Translations under genes and position numbers: made by a program | Notes under the pieces: generated by a model | Database searches by the model: none | Seen by the model: the letters and a program-made list of their open reading frames with translations, nothing else | What the model was told of the DNA's origin: nothing | Source of the DNA: Streptomyces sp. NBC_00306 | Lineage (GTDB): Bacteria > Actinomycetota > Actinomycetes > Streptomycetales > Streptomycetaceae | Direction of reading: 5' to 3' | DNA: 64,000 bases | Assembly: GCF_036169555.1 (NCBI RefSeq) | Contig: NZ_CP108032.1 | Span: forward strand, 7,998,001 to 8,062,000 | Shown here: positions 24,587-33,201 of the stretch, in pieces | How positions within the stretch are numbered: position 1 is the stretch's first letter | Layout of the letters: each line of letters begins with the position of its first letter

Positions 24587-25501
24587 TCATGCGGCCGGTG
24601 CCTCCTCGTTCGTGTCCCTGTCCGTGCCGTCGGCCTCCCGGTGCACCATGTGCAGGTAGGTGTCCTCCAGCGTCGGGCGGCGGACCTCGAGGTCGGCGAT
24701 CGGGCCGTCCGCGTGCCGGTGGAGTTCCCAGACCAGCCGTGAGGGATCTGCTGTGCGTTCGCGGCGGGGCGTCCCGTCGTCGGCCATCCAGCGGACCACG
24801 GCCTGGGCGGCGGCTCGCCGGGCCAGTTCCGCGGGTGTGCCACAGGCCCGGATTTCGCCGCCGACCAGCATGGCGATCCGGTCGGCGAGCCGCTCGGCCT
24901 CCGCCAGGTCGTGGGTGGTGAGCAGGACGGTGACGCCCTCGTCGCGGGCCAGGTGTTCGACCAGGACGTGGAACTCGTGCCGCGCCTGAGGGTCGAAGCC
25001 GGTGGTCGGCTCGTCGAGGAAGAGGAGTTCGGGGCGGCCGACGATGCCGAGCGCGACGTCGAGGCGCCGGCGCTGGCCGCCGGACAGCCGGTCCACCTGC
25101 CGGCCGGCCTGGTCGGTGAGGCCGACCAGGGCCAGCAGTTCGGCCGGGTCGCGTGGGTCGGGGTAGTAGGTCGCGAAGTGGGTCAGCAACTCGGCGACCC
25201 GCCAGCGGCGGTGGTCGCGCCAGGACTGCAGGACCAGGCCGATCCGGGCTCGCCAGGCGTCGCCGCCCCGCTCGGGATCCGTACCGAGGACGCTCACCTC
25301 CCCGCCGGAGCGCTGCCGGAAGCCTTCCAGGATCTCGACGGTGGTGGTCTTCCCCGCACCGTTGGGCCCGAGCAGCGCGAAGACCTCGCCACGTTGGATG
25401 TCCAGATCGACGCCGCGCAGGACGTCGACATCGCCGTACGCCATGGTCAGATCGCGTACCCGGATCACGGGCTGGACGTCGGTGCGCCCGGACGTCGTCA
25501 T
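24587..25501 (-). CDS. ABC-2 exporter ATPase
   Basis: A 304-aa DrrA-like ABC ATPase. Walker A is GPNGAGKTTT, the Q loop region is LVLQSWRDHRRW, the signature is LSGGQRRRLDVALG, Walker B is LLFLDEPTTGFDP and the H loop is LLTTHDLAEAE. A C-terminal extension with LEDTYLHMVH is typical of drug-exporter ATPases. ATG 25501 has GGAGGC upstream and overlaps the regulator's stop by four bases. It should energise the permease encoded at 23716, whose gene starts 11 bp after this stop. Confidence 0.9.
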   Translation of the reverse strand: MTTSGRTDVQPVIRVRDLTMAYGDVDVLRGVDLDIQRGEVFALLGPNGAGKTTTVEILEGFRQRSGGEVSVLGTDPERGGDAWRARIGLVLQSWRDHRRWRVAELLTHFATYYPDPRDPAELLALVGLTDQAGRQVDRLSGGQRRRLDVALGIVGRPELLFLDEPTTGFDPQARHEFHVLVEHLARDEGVTVLLTTHDLAEAERLADRIAMLVGGEIRACGTPAELARRAAAQAVVRWMADDGTPRRERTADPSRLVWELHRHADGPIADLEVRRPTLEDTYLHMVHREADGTDRDTNEEAPAA

Positions 25502-25842
25502 CGGCCCGCCTCCGCGTGGGGCTGCTGTTGTGCCGCCCCGGACGCGGGTCCGGCGCTGTCGACGATGGCCCGGAGTGCCGCCACATGTCCCTCGAAGGCG
25601 GTGCGACCGCGGTCCGTCAGCCGTACTTTCGTACGGCGGTTGCGGCCGCCGCCCTCCTTCCGGGTGTCCAGGTATCCGGCCGCCTCCAAGGTGTGCAGCT
25701 GCTTGGAGAGCGCGGAGTCGCTGAGCGAGAGGCTGTCGCGGACGAACGCGAAGTCCGCCCACTCGGTGGCGGCGAGCAGCGCGACCACCGACAGTCGCGT
25801 GGCGGGGTGGATCAGCTCGTCGAAGCCGGCGGGGGTGCTCAT
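25498..25842 (-). CDS. Winged-helix transcriptional regulator
   Basis: A 114-aa small MarR/ArsR-like winged helix (HTH_34 type). HPATRLSVVALLA leads to the recognition region SLSLSDSALSKQLHTLEAAG and the wing (RKEGGGRNRRTKVRLTDRGR). There is no ligand domain. Its start and stop each overlap the neighbouring gene by four bases. Two palindromes of a single type upstream of the operon suggest that it represses its own operon. Confidence 0.88.
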   Translation of the reverse strand: MSTPAGFDELIHPATRLSVVALLAATEWADFAFVRDSLSLSDSALSKQLHTLEAAGYLDTRKEGGGRNRRTKVRLTDRGRTAFEGHVAALRAIVDSAGPASGAAQQQPHAEAGR

Positions 25843-26351
25843 CGGCCGGACTCCTCGTCGGCCGCCGGTTCGCCGCCGCTCCGCACCGAGTCGGCCGCCC
25901 AGCGGTTGGCGGGACCGAGGGAGAGCAGGTACACGGCCACCGCGGCCGTGGCCTGGATGAGGCCGGCGTAGATCGGCTCCAGTGGCTCGGTCAGGTGGTC
26001 GGCCAGCACGATCGTCCCGCCGACCAGTACCGCCACCGCACCGAACGAGGCCCACATACGTCCGGGGCAGCGAGTGTGGTGCAGTTGCATCCGGCTCCTG
26101 CGGCTCCTCACCACGATCAGCACGGTCAACAGACCGACGTAGGCCGCCACGAACAGTCCGACGCCCCACGGGGGCAGGTCCATGCCGACGCCGGCAAGGA
26201 ACACCCACATGAGCGCGGCCAGGCCGTAGGTCATGCCGCGCCCGCCGGACGCGGAGCGTTCGAACTCGTCGTACACCCGCTCCTGCGGCACTCGGATGCG
26301 CTGGAGATCCTTCCATGCCTGTTCGGCATCCACCGGCATGCTCACGGTCAT
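25839..26351 (-). CDS. Four-helix membrane protein of exporter operon
   Basis: A 170-aa protein from ATG 26351 (GGGAGGG upstream). A soluble N-terminus (DAEQAWKDLQRIRVPQERVY) precedes hydrophobic segments at about residues 40-60, 65-82, 100-118 and 124-142, with a short Arg-rich loop after the second. The layout resembles small membrane partners encoded with PadR/ArsR-like regulators in actinobacteria. It is the first gene of the operon and overlaps the regulator gene by four bases. Its role in export or signal reception is not known. Confidence 0.8.
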   Translation of the reverse strand: MTVSMPVDAEQAWKDLQRIRVPQERVYDEFERSASGGRGMTYGLAALMWVFLAGVGMDLPPWGVGLFVAAYVGLLTVLIVVRSRRSRMQLHHTRCPGRMWASFGAVAVLVGGTIVLADHLTEPLEPIYAGLIQATAAVAVYLLSLGPANRWAADSVRSGGEPAADEESGR

Positions 26352-26370
26352 CGCCCTCCCGTCCCCGATT

Positions 26371-26417
26371 ACTTTCCTACCAGGAAAGTTACTCTTGACT
26401 TTCCCGATAGGCAAGTC
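26371..26417. promoter_or_regulatory. Twin operators of the exporter operon
   Basis: ACTTTCCTACCAGGAAAGT (26371-26389) is a perfect 8-bp inverted repeat. A second copy (26397-26417) has arms GACTTTCC and GGCAAGTC with one mismatch. Both lie just upstream of the first gene, suiting autorepression by the winged-helix regulator. Confidence 0.72.
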
Positions 26418-26679
26418 GGAGGTTTGCCGGTACTGGGAGGCGGGAGCCGCGACGGTGACGACGGTCCGGCCACGGTCACCAGCCGCTCGTCCCGCCGCTC
26501 CCGTGGCACGAAGCGCACCCGTGGATGTCCGTGGTTCCGGCCCACCGACAGCCGCCGGACCTCCACCCGCGCGAAGACCAGGCCGATCGCGACGGCGGCG
26601 GTCGTCGCGATCGCGCCGCCGACCGGCGGCCGGTCATCGACCAGGAGATCGGCGTCATCATGGCCCAGCAGCGCTGCGA

Positions 26680-26850
26680 ATCCGCCGTGTCTCTCACCTC
26701 GTTGAGGGCGGCTGCGCACAGGCCGTGCCGCACATGCCGGCGGTCACCGACCTGCACGGCGTCGGGCAGCGTCAGGCGGATGGCTTCCGCGTACGTCGTC
26801 GATCCGTCACGGCCCACGACCTCGACCCCCGGAACAGGGCCGAACGTCTT
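26680..26850 (-). mobile_element. ISL3-family transposase fragment
   Basis: The minus strand reads GVEVVGRDGSTTYAEAIRLT, then LPDAVQVGDRRHVRHGLC and AAALNEVR. This is the second catalytic-Asp region of ISL3 transposases (typically VVCRDGS..YAEAI, AVQVADRWHL). Both flanks are lost and no inverted repeats are visible. It is an old relic between the exporter operon and the NmrA-like gene. Confidence 0.75.
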
Positions 26851-26907
26851 ACAGTCCCCTGTACGGCACCTCGACGCTGTCAGCCGCTGAACTGGACAAG
26901 GCCCGGC

Positions 26908-27612
26908 TCACGCCGACGAGTCGTCGTCGCGGTGGGCGACCGTGATGAGGCGGTCGGTGCCGGGGGCCTCGAGTTCGTCGACCACGGCGACGGCCAGGTC
27001 CTCGGCGCTGATCCACGACTGACCGTCGGCGCTGGTGAGCAAGGTGTCCGTACCGCGCCGATAGAGGCCGGTCCGTGTGCCGGGCTCGAGCTGGGCCGGC
27101 GGGCTCAGGTAGACCCAATCGGCACCGGCATGGGCCTGGCAGGTCCGCAGCTGGGCGATCCCAGCGGCGGCGACGGTCTTGAACTCGGCAGGCACATAGG
27201 CGGGGTTGTCGGCGACCAGCAGTTCGCGGTCACCGGGGCTGCGCAAGGCACCGGCGCCGCCGACCACGAAGACGCGGATGCCGAGGTATGCGGCGGCATC
27301 CAGCACGGTACGGGTGGCGCCGACCAAGAACTCCTGGTCGACCGGAATGGTCCGCACGGACAGTACGACGGCGTCCGCGGCTCCGTTGGAGGCGGAGCCG
27401 GCAAGGGTCTCGCGTACGGCGGTTGAGTCCTGCGCATCGACCGCGATCGGCGTCACGTTCGGGTGCTCGCTCGCCGGCTTCCGGGACAGGGCAAGCACAT
27501 GGTGACCGCGTGCACCGGCCTCGCTGATCACCCGGCTGCCGACCATGCCGGTGGCGCCGAGCACAGCGATCGTCATGCCCGTCTTCGTCGCATTCCTCTT
27601 CATCGCGTTCAT
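26908..27612 (-). CDS. NmrA-like NAD(P)-binding protein
   Basis: A 234-aa Rossmann protein. The motif AVLGATGMVGSRV starts near residue 15; VFVVGGAGALRSPGDRELL and WVYLSPPAQLEPG follow the SDR_a5/NmrA pattern. It lacks the YxxxK catalytic pair. ATG 27612 (AAGGAGA upstream) overlaps the stop of the upstream transporter gene by four bases. The pair is divergent from a LysR regulator and is probably controlled by it. Confidence 0.85.
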   Translation of the reverse strand: MNAMKRNATKTGMTIAVLGATGMVGSRVISEAGARGHHVLALSRKPASEHPNVTPIAVDAQDSTAVRETLAGSASNGAADAVVLSVRTIPVDQEFLVGATRTVLDAAAYLGIRVFVVGGAGALRSPGDRELLVADNPAYVPAEFKTVAAAGIAQLRTCQAHAGADWVYLSPPAQLEPGTRTGLYRRGTDTLLTSADGQSWISAEDLAVAVVDELEAPGTDRLITVAHRDDDSSA

Positions 27613-28580
27613 CGAGTCCGTTCTCCTTGAATCCGGTCTTCGCGTATTCGATCTACCGCTGTCCTGCTTCGAGCAACACGGCCGAGCAGGTTCGGGGGAC
27701 GGAGCTGCGCGGCGAGCAAGGCGGCCAGGGCGAGGGCGAAGCCAAGGGTCTGCAGCAGGCTCAGGGACTCGCCGAGCGTGATGCCGATGACGGCCGCGAC
27801 CAGCGGGGACAGCAGCACCAGCGGTGCGGACGCGCCGACCGGCAGCTTTCCGATCCCGCGGAACCACAGGGCGTACGCGATCAGCCCGCCCACGCTGCCG
27901 AGCCACAGGTAGCCGCCGACAGCTCCGGCGTCGATACGCCGCGGCACTCCCTCGATGGCAAAGGTGAGCGGGAGCAACAACAGCCCGCCGAACGTCAGTT
28001 GCCAGCCGGCCAGGGTGAGGGGACCGACCCCTGCGGGACGGCCCCAGCGCTTGGTGAGGACGACCCCAACCGCCATGGCGGCCGTACCGCCGAGCCCGGC
28101 GAGCACTCCCACCGTGTCCAGCCGGGCCTCGGGCCCGAGCACGACGAATCCGATGCCGACCACGCCGAGCACACCCCAGGCCCATCGCCAGGCCGTCGGC
28201 CGGTCGTGCAGCACCGCGATCGCCACCCCGGCGACCAGCAGCGGCTGGGCGGCGCCGAGCGTCGCTGCGACGCCGCCGGGGAGTCGTTCGGCCGCCAGGA
28301 ACAACAGAGGGAACAGAGCACCGATGTTGAGTACGCCGAGGACGGCAGCCTTCCACCACCAGTCCCCGCGCGGGAGCACACGGGTGATCGCCAGCGCGAG
28401 CAGCCCGGCGGGCAGGGCGCGCATCAGCCCGGCGAACAACGGATGCCCGGACGGCAGCAGTTCCGTGGTCACGGCGTACGTGGTGCCCCAGGACGCGGGG
28501 GCGAGTGCGGTCAGTGCGACGGTCGCCGCCTGCAGCGGGGGCGAAGTCCGCAGCGGGGCCGGTGCGGTCAAGGTAGGCAT
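27609..28580 (-). CDS. EamA/DMT-family transporter
   Basis: A 323-aa inner-membrane protein with about ten hydrophobic segments in two EamA repeats (first: ALAPASWGTTYAV through VVLGPEA; second: GLGGTAAMAVGVVLTKRWG through LAAQLRPPNL). Family members export metabolites or amino acids, or act as carboxylate transporters. The last 25 residues are a basic cytoplasmic tail. It is translationally coupled to the NmrA-like gene and divergent from the LysR gene. The substrate cannot be read from the sequence. Confidence 0.9.
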   Translation of the reverse strand: MPTLTAPAPLRTSPPLQAATVALTALAPASWGTTYAVTTELLPSGHPLFAGLMRALPAGLLALAITRVLPRGDWWWKAAVLGVLNIGALFPLLFLAAERLPGGVAATLGAAQPLLVAGVAIAVLHDRPTAWRWAWGVLGVVGIGFVVLGPEARLDTVGVLAGLGGTAAMAVGVVLTKRWGRPAGVGPLTLAGWQLTFGGLLLLPLTFAIEGVPRRIDAGAVGGYLWLGSVGGLIAYALWFRGIGKLPVGASAPLVLLSPLVAAVIGITLGESLSLLQTLGFALALAALLAAQLRPPNLLGRVARSRTAVDRIREDRIQGERTR

Positions 28581-28615
28581 GCGATGCAGTCTTGGCCCTG
28601 CTCACCATGAATCCA

Positions 28616-28656
28616 AAGCATGCTTGTCATGCCAGCCATGAACCATAACGATGGTT
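28616..28656. promoter_or_regulatory. LysR-type binding sites in divergent promoter
   Basis: AAGCATGCTT (28616-28625) is a perfect palindrome and AACCATAACGATGGTT (28641-28656) has perfect 6-bp arms around AACG. Both lie between the transporter and LysR starts, where LysR proteins bind recognition and activation sites. Confidence 0.6.
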
Positions 28657-28658
28657 GT

Positions 28659-29546
28659 GTGGATCTCCAGCAGATGCGGTACGTCGTCGCCGTCGCCGAA
28701 ACCCGTAACTTCACCCGCGCCGCGGAGCGTTGCTCCGTGGTGCAGTCGGCTCTCAGCCACCGGATAGCGGGGCTGGAACGGGAACTCGGGGTCAAGCTGT
28801 TTGCCCGGTCCAGCCGCCGCACCGAGCTGACCAGCGCTGGAGCAGCGTTTCTCGTCGGCGCGCGCGAGTGTCTGGCCGCCGCCGACCGCGCGGCCGCCGA
28901 CGCTGCCGCCGCGACCGGAGTAGTACGCGGCCGGCTCGCCGTCGGCATGATCGTGACCTCGGCCGCCGTCGACGTACCCGAGCTGCTGCAGCGGTACCGC
29001 TCCCAACACCCGCACGTCCGCGTCGCCCTCCGTGCCGGCGGCAGCGACACACTGGCGGCGGCGATCCGGAACGGCGAACTGGACATCGCCTTCCTCGGCC
29101 TGCCGGAGAGCGAGCGGCCATCCGGTGTGGAATCCGTCGTTCTCGATCATGACGAGCATGTGCTGGTGGTGCCGGCCGGCCACCGTCTCGCTGGCACCCC
29201 TCGGGTCACGCTGCAGGAGGTCGCCGAGGAGACGTTCGTGGACTTCATGGACGGAACGCCGGGACGGGCCCAGTCCGATCAGGCGTTCGCCGCTGCGGGC
29301 CTGGTCCGTGACGTCGCGTACGAGGCCGGAGCCGCGTTGGTGACCCGGCTGATCGCGCGCGGACTCGGCATCGCGCTGCTGCCGTCGGCCTTCATCCGGC
29401 CGCTGGCCGAGGAGGACCCCGAACTGGCGCTGGTCCCGGTGGTCGACGGGCCGCACCGCATCGAATATCTGGCGTGGAGCCGATTCAACCCCAGCCCGGC
29501 AACTCGGGCGATGCTCGACGTCCTCGGGGTCGGACGACAGGTGTAG
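28659..29546 (+). CDS. LysR-family regulator
   Basis: A 295-aa regulator. GTG 28659 begins the family's canonical N-terminus (DLQQMRYVVAVAETRNFTRA) with the helix-turn-helix at residues 18-45 (AAERCSVVQSALSHRIAGLE). An ATG at 28620 would add 13 residues through the palindromes and is less likely. The C-terminal co-inducer domain starts near residue 88 (GRLAVGMIV) and ends normally. It is divergent from the transporter/NmrA-like operon, its probable target. Confidence 0.9.
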   Translation: MDLQQMRYVVAVAETRNFTRAAERCSVVQSALSHRIAGLERELGVKLFARSSRRTELTSAGAAFLVGARECLAAADRAAADAAAATGVVRGRLAVGMIVTSAAVDVPELLQRYRSQHPHVRVALRAGGSDTLAAAIRNGELDIAFLGLPESERPSGVESVVLDHDEHVLVVPAGHRLAGTPRVTLQEVAEETFVDFMDGTPGRAQSDQAFAAAGLVRDVAYEAGAALVTRLIARGLGIALLPSAFIRPLAEEDPELALVPVVDGPHRIEYLAWSRFNPSPATRAMLDVLGVGRQV

Positions 29547-30063
29547 GCCCCTCGTGCAGCTCCTCCTGAGCAGGTCTCGACGTTGCTCTCCACGAACAGA
29601 CCACCCAGACCCGGCCTCCTCCGGCTGCTTCCTACGCCGAGGCGATGCCTGCGCCTGCGACGCTCCCGTGGTCGTTGGCCTTTCGGCCGCCTCTCACCCG
29701 AGGAGGAGTGCCACCACCGCCGCCGAACCCAACTTGCCTGTGCTGCTGGCCGGTCCTTCCTCGAGGGCGTCGAAAGTCGCCAGCCACGGGTCAGCGGCCG
29801 CTCGGCCCGCGGCCGGGGGGCCAGCCCCGGACCGTTGCGTAGTGCCAGGCCGGTACGGTCATCTCCGGTTCATCACGGGCATGGTGCGCACCCCGAGCGT
29901 GGCCACTGGTGGAGCAGGCCCCGATCCTGGGAAGAAGAGGAGATCTTGCCGTACCGCCAGCACCTGCTGGCGGGGCCAGCGTGTCACGCCGCGCTGACGA
30001 TTCCTCGGGGGCATTCTGTGGGCACTTGCGATCGTGGGGGTGGCCGAAGCGAAGGGTCCAAAC
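29547..30063. other. No gene seen
   Basis: A 517-base gap before the first of two tandem paralogues. It should hold that gene's promoter. No coding-like frame or hairpin was recognised. Confidence 0.45.
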
Positions 30064-31197
30064 ATGCGGGTGCCGTCTCAGGGCGTCACGGTCGTAGCTC
30101 TCCTGGCGGATCCCGATGCGCCCACTGAGATCGCGCAACGCATGGCCCGGATACTTCCTGCTCGGCTCGCCGACAAGTCAGGCCAAGGGCGAAGGTTCGA
30201 GGTCGAGGTGGTCAGCGAGCCATTCACCTCTGGGGCCGAGGACCTGCCCACGTTGATGCGCCGGATCATGGATCGCGGAAGTGCAGAGAATTGGGACATC
30301 GTCATCGCCCTCACCGACCTTCCGCTGCTCTCACACGGACGCAAGCTCGTTGTGGACCTGAGTCACGAACACGGCCTGGCACTGCTGTCTCTGCCTCCGC
30401 TGGGGGGCTTGCGGTTGCAGACGAGAGCCAGGCGGGTCGTGGAAGCAGCCGTGCTCGGCTTGCTAGCTCCGCAGGCCACACAGGCTGAAGGACCTGCGCC
30501 AAGTCCGCCGCTTCTGCGACCCTTTGCGGGTCGTCTCACGCCAATCCACCCGAGCCCGGTCGGTGAGGAGGAGACCGCCGATCTGCGATATGTCGTCAGC
30601 GGGCTGCGCGGTTACCTGAGAGTGCTCTTCGGCATGGTCCGCGCCAATCGTCCGTGGCGATTGGTGCCAGGCCTGTCGAAAGCCCTGGCGGCCGCACTTG
30701 CCACGGGGGCCATCGCGACCCTGGACTCCACCGTCTGGAGTCTGGCCGGGGCCCTGAGCGTGCCGCGCCTCGTGATTGCCACGGTCGGGTCACTCGGAAT
30801 CATGATCGGGTGGCTGATCGTGGACGGGGAGCTGTGGCACCGATCAACCGAACTCTCGCGGGAGGCCAGGCAGAGGGCAAGGCTCTACAACGCCTCTACG
30901 GTCATGACCGTGGGTATCGGGGTGCTGGTCTGCTACGGGGGCTTGGTCGTCATCAACTTGCTGTGGGCGTTGTTCATCGTCAACGACCGCGTGTTCGCAT
31001 CCACGACACAAACCCCGCTGCACGCCACGGAATACCTGACGTTGTCATGGTTCGTCGCGTCGATTGCCACAGTGGGCGGTGCGCTGGGATCAGGCTTGGA
31101 GAGCGACGAAGCGATCCGGGCAGCCGCCTACTCCAAGCGCGAACAGGAACGTCGCCATATGCTCCGCAACGGCCCCAGCGACGAACCGTCGCAGTGA
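30064..31197 (+). CDS. Unknown four-helix membrane protein, paralogue A
   Basis: A 377-aa protein from ATG 30064 (AAGGG upstream). The N-terminal 130 residues form a soluble alpha/beta domain (VTVVALLADPDAPTEIAQ, WDIVIALTDLPLL). A Pro-rich linker follows, then the block GLRGYLRVLFGMVRANRPWR. Four hydrophobic segments lie at about 215-235, 240-260, 283-315 and 332-350. The end is charged. The protein at 31575 has the same architecture and shared blocks, so these are tandem duplicates. No known family is recognised; a membrane-anchored sensor or stress protein is possible. Confidence 0.8.
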   Translation: MRVPSQGVTVVALLADPDAPTEIAQRMARILPARLADKSGQGRRFEVEVVSEPFTSGAEDLPTLMRRIMDRGSAENWDIVIALTDLPLLSHGRKLVVDLSHEHGLALLSLPPLGGLRLQTRARRVVEAAVLGLLAPQATQAEGPAPSPPLLRPFAGRLTPIHPSPVGEEETADLRYVVSGLRGYLRVLFGMVRANRPWRLVPGLSKALAAALATGAIATLDSTVWSLAGALSVPRLVIATVGSLGIMIGWLIVDGELWHRSTELSREARQRARLYNASTVMTVGIGVLVCYGGLVVINLLWALFIVNDRVFASTTQTPLHATEYLTLSWFVASIATVGGALGSGLESDEAIRAAAYSKREQERRHMLRNGPSDEPSQ

Positions 31198-31574
31198 CCC
31201 GAGCCGGCGCAATTGGCTCCCGGAGGCGGTGCGGCGGCATCATGGCTGGCCGGAGTGCCGAGGGCCCGGGGCAACACGGGGCGGTCCTTCGGATCAGCCC
31301 GCGCCCGCTGAACCAGGCCACGTTTTGCCTTATCGGTCGGCGACGCCAGCCCTTCACTCCGCCCCGCAACTCCGTCAGCATCCGTTTCGTCGGGGGTTGT
31401 TGAGCGGGTCCCCTCGCCGCCTTCTGTTCTCCGCTGACCTGCTTACCCAGTGCCGGGCTGAACGGGGGACACCTGGCGCCAAGGCGCCTGTCGCGCTCGA
31501 TCGCCACATGGGAGGGCGTACAACGGAACCTCGGGCCGAAAGGCCGTCGCGCCTACCCCGACCGGATTGAGACC
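31198..31574. other. No gene seen
   Basis: This 377-base spacer separates the tandem paralogues. Its length suggests that each has its own promoter. Nothing else is recognised. Confidence 0.4.
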
Positions 31575-32690
31575 GTGACAGATTCCCTGCCGGCCACTGC
31601 GGCGCACGCGGTGCGGATCGTGCTGGTCGCCGACCCCGGAGTGGCGACGGAGATTGTCCAGGAACTGGCCGACAAGCTGCCGCAGCTGCTGAGGCAGCGG
31701 GTCCGCGCGGACGTCGACTGGCGGGTTACGGCGCGCACGGCACCCCTGGTCGCGGACGAGCAACTGGACGTCTCCTCCGCGATCGACGTCGTACGCCCCT
31801 TCCTCCCCGAAGGAGACTGGGAGGCCGGAGTCTTCCTCACCGATCTGCCTCGACGAGCCGGCCTGCGCCCGGTCAGCGTCGAGGTGAGCTTGGAGGACCG
31901 CATCGCGCTGGTGTCCCTGCCGGCGCTCGGCTCCTGGCGGATGAGACGGCGCGCCCGGCATGTCGTCGCGGATGTCATCGGCAGACTCACCCGCGAGCGG
32001 GCCGAGCTCGCTCCCGCGCCGGAGGAAGCCGGCCGGCTGGAAACTTCAGAGACCAGCGAGGATGGCCTGCAACGCTTCATCGTGCCCGGCCTGCGCGGCC
32101 ATCTGCGTCTCGTCGCCGGCATGGTGCGGGCCAACCGCCCCTGGCGGCTCTTCGCAACCCTCTCCCGGGCACTGGCCGGTGTCTTCGCCACCGCCGCCTT
32201 CGGCCTGGTCAACACCTCGGCCTGGACCATCTCCTCGGGCATGGACGTGGGCCGACTGCTCGGGGCCTGCGTCTTGTCCTTCCTCGCCCTCACGGCATGG
32301 ATCATCATCGATCACGAGCTCTGGGAACGCCCTCACGATTCACTCTCCCGCCCCTTCTCCCGCCTCTACAACACAGTCACCTGCGTGACGATCACCCTCG
32401 GTGTGCTGTCCCTCTATCTGGTCCTGTTCCTCGTCCTCTTCGGCGTCACCCTGCTCATCCTGAACTCGTCGGTCTTGGGCAAGGTCGTCGGGCAAGACGC
32501 AACAATCCACGACTACGCCGTGCTGGCCTGGTTCGTCAGCTCCATGGGCATGGTCGGAGGTGCGTTCGGTTCCGGACTCGAAGACGATGGCACTGTCCGC
32601 AACGCGGCGTACGGCGAGCGTCAGCGCCAGCGGTGGCAGAAGCTGCGGGAGGAGAAGAAGGAGCGGGAAGGGCAGCCGGGGGAGACATAG
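31575..32690 (+). CDS. Unknown four-helix membrane protein, paralogue B
   Basis: A 371-aa paralogue of the 30064 protein, starting at GTG 31575. Shared features in order: VRIVLVADPGVATEIVQELA; VFLTDLP then a RIALVSLPALG strand; GLRGHLRLVAGMVRANRPWR; SRALAGVFATAAFGLV; and WFVSSMGMVGGAFGSGLEDD before a charged Lys/Glu tail. Membrane segments are at about 200-220, 227-247, 268-302 and 317-335. The soluble domain is less conserved than the membrane half. Function unknown; the two may form a hetero-oligomer or respond to different inputs. Confidence 0.8.
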   Translation: MTDSLPATAAHAVRIVLVADPGVATEIVQELADKLPQLLRQRVRADVDWRVTARTAPLVADEQLDVSSAIDVVRPFLPEGDWEAGVFLTDLPRRAGLRPVSVEVSLEDRIALVSLPALGSWRMRRRARHVVADVIGRLTRERAELAPAPEEAGRLETSETSEDGLQRFIVPGLRGHLRLVAGMVRANRPWRLFATLSRALAGVFATAAFGLVNTSAWTISSGMDVGRLLGACVLSFLALTAWIIIDHELWERPHDSLSRPFSRLYNTVTCVTITLGVLSLYLVLFLVLFGVTLLILNSSVLGKVVGQDATIHDYAVLAWFVSSMGMVGGAFGSGLEDDGTVRNAAYGERQRQRWQKLREEKKEREGQPGET

Positions 32691-33201
32691 AGCGGTCGGC
32701 CCTGTCCATGAGAACAGACTCGCGCAATGTCCCCGCACAACTTCGCCTGTCGTGGCAGTCGCAGTCGCGACGGGCGCGGGTCGAGCCCTCGGTCATGGCC
32801 GCCATGGGTCGCATGCTCGCGACCTGAGGCTGAGCCGCCGGGGCGAGTACTCCACCGGGAGGTGGACCACCGCGTTCACCGAAGGGCGTCGGCAGGGGGC
32901 AGACAAAGGCCCCGACTGGTTCGGGGGATCCCCAGCCGGGGCCGATCGACAGTGGGCGAGAAGGGCGGTCGCCTCGCGGCGGGGGCTCCATAAGGCTTCA
33001 GCCGAACGATCGTCCTCATGGGCAAAGGGTGAGGCCCGGGGACACAGTTCCCTTCACGCCCACATATGGACCAACGGTGAAACACCCTCGAATGTTCCCT
33101 GGGAGCGGATCAAACCGGGACTCTCCGGATGCTCGTGTGAGCGGGGCCCGGGGGGCGGCGCCTGTCGCGCGGTTCCCGGCGCGATCAGGTAATCAGGAAC
33201 G
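32691..33201. other. No gene seen
   Basis: A 511-base gap upstream of the UvrA-like gene. No supported frame, hairpin or repeat was found. Confidence 0.45.
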
